Below, one piece after another: positions 63,245 through 64,000 of a stretch of DNA of 64,000 nt. Below the pieces are notes generated by a model. It did no database searches. It was not told the origin of the DNA and saw only the letters and a list, made by a program, of their open reading frames with translations. Each line of letters starts with the position of its first letter. Position 1 is the stretch's first letter. The position numbers and the translations under genes are program-made. This stretch comes from an uncultured Clostridia bacterium (GTDB lineage Bacteria > Bacillota > Clostridia > Christensenellales > Borkfalkiaceae), in NCBI GenBank assembly GCA_934796775.1, contig CAKVPH010000002.1, positions 1 to 64,000 of the forward strand, given 5' to 3'.

Positions 63245-64000
63245 ATGGAATTTAAAACAAGAAGTATAGTAATAAATTCGGCGGCAGACGCATGCGTGCG
63301 CTATGCCGCCGACAAATTATCAGAATACGCATTTAAAATAAGCGGCGAAAAATTAACCGTAACTTATAGTTTTAACAATGAACCTTGTTTTTTGCTCGGT
63401 AAAACTAAGGCTGTTTCAGATTTTGAATACGAAGAATTTACAAAAAAAATAACGGGCGACGGTTACGGAATATTTGCTTATAACGGTTCTGTCGTTATTG
63501 CCGCAAAAACCTCGCGCGGGATAATGTACGGCGTTTACGGATACATAGAAAAATTTCTCGGCGCAAGATTTTTAACCGCCGAAGCGGAATATCTTCCTGC
63601 CGGCAAGCTTGTTCTGCCCGAAAAAGACTATGTTTCTAATCCTGATTTTGCAATGCGCACCTATCTTGTGGGCGACACTTTTCAGGAACACGCCGATTAC
63701 GACCATATCGCAAGAACGGGCATAGTAGACGTGTTCACTCATGTAGACGAAGCGCATGGCGGAAAGGTAAAAGTTTACGGCAGAAACAGCAATCATAATT
63801 TTCATTACTACGTTCCGTTTGAAGTTTACGGTAACGAGCATCCCGAATTTTACAGGTTTTTCTATGTAAATGCTAAAATTACGCCGACTATAGATTTAAC
63901 TAACGGCATAACGGATGACGGACGACTTGATATGAGTATGGACGTCAGCGTTGCTAAAATAGTAATAGAAGAGATGAAAAAGGATCTTGAAAAGTTCCCC
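63245..64000 (+). CDS. DUF4838/GH20-N-like protein, 5' part (runs off window)
   Basis: An open frame from ATG 63245 (eight bases after the previous stop) to the window edge, 252 codons without a stop. The N-terminal ~125 residues resemble the GH20b/alpha-glucuronidase-type N-terminal domain (FLLGKT, GDGYGIFAYNGSVVIAA, RGIMYGVYGYIEKFLGARFL). The next part begins the TIM-barrel-like region of DUF4838 proteins (FAMRTYLVGD, NHNFHYYVPF, HPEFYRFF). Such proteins are thought to be glycosidase relatives in glycan loci. No signal peptide. It shows that block 4 continues to the right. Confidence 0.78.
   Translation, partial: MEFKTRSIVINSAADACVRYAADKLSEYAFKISGEKLTVTYSFNNEPCFLLGKTKAVSDFEYEEFTKKITGDGYGIFAYNGSVVIAAKTSRGIMYGVYGYIEKFLGARFLTAEAEYLPAGKLVLPEKDYVSNPDFAMRTYLVGDTFQEHADYDHIARTGIVDVFTHVDEAHGGKVKVYGRNSNHNFHYYVPFEVYGNEHPEFYRFFYVNAKITPTIDLTNGITDDGRLDMSMDVSVAKIVIEEMKKDLEKFP

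Noticed and set aside
9552..64000. Second copy of the tRNA 3' end as attR
   Set aside because: I did not see one while reading, but I cannot run an exhaustive search, so its absence is not proven.

Overview
The window looks like a low-GC, Gram-positive gut-type Clostridia (Bacillota) chromosome. The signs are strong GGAGG-type ribosome binding sites, many Sec lipoproteins with diderm-free surface architectures, LplABC-like and MalEFG-like sugar importers without their own ATPase, a bacterial S21 gene, and dense, mostly co-directional packing. A Christensenellales-like relative is possible, but this is only an impression of style; no marker gene here settles it.

Positions 1-9.6 kb hold ordinary chromosomal genes: small unknown proteins, a membrane-anchored endonuclease/exonuclease/phosphatase-fold protein, an HxlR regulator divergent from a metallo-beta-lactamase-like protein, a Zn-macrodomain/class M sirtuin pair (reversible ADP-ribosylation), a PHP-type histidinol phosphatase-like enzyme, rpsU, two small proteins and tRNA-Arg(CCU). 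A tyrosine recombinase that lacks its usual N-terminal arm sits directly downstream of the tRNA and points towards it. This is the layout of a tRNA-associated integrated element, although I could not find a second att copy.

From 10.9 kb to the right edge the window is one continuous glycan-utilisation region of more than 53 kb. Block 1 (10.9-27.8 kb) has a divergent AraC regulator, a frameshifted giant repeat lipoprotein, a split MalG/SBP/MalF importer, a glycosidase-like lipoprotein, an ADP-ribosylglycohydrolase-fold protein, GH20-like and GH36 enzymes and a DMT exporter. Block 2 (28.2-49.8 kb) has a Gfo/Idh/MocA dehydrogenase, a GH78-like rhamnosidase, AraC, an LplB/LplC/LplA importer and a run of large secreted proteins with F5/8C, CHB_HEX, Ig-like, FIVAR and laminin-G-like modules. 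Block 3 (49.9-53.3 kb) is AraC plus an SGNH-esterase lipoprotein. Block 4 (53.4-64 kb) has a divergent AraC, a Cys/His-repeat lipoprotein, a third importer, a laminin-G-like surface protein, another glycosidase-like lipoprotein and the start of a DUF4838/GH20-N-like gene that runs off the end.

The working model is that extracellular lipoproteins and cell-surface proteins bind and trim a complex glycan (galactose, hexosamine, rhamnose and ester groups are implied), three importers take up the oligosaccharides using an ATPase encoded elsewhere, and cytoplasmic enzymes finish the job. Each block has an AraC-type sensor. The most unusual signal is that five of the secreted proteins share a C-terminal sequence of Cys-x-[Gly/Ser/Ala]-Ser, a hydrophobic stretch and a basic tail. 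It looks like a sorting signal but is neither LPXTG nor a classic lipobox.
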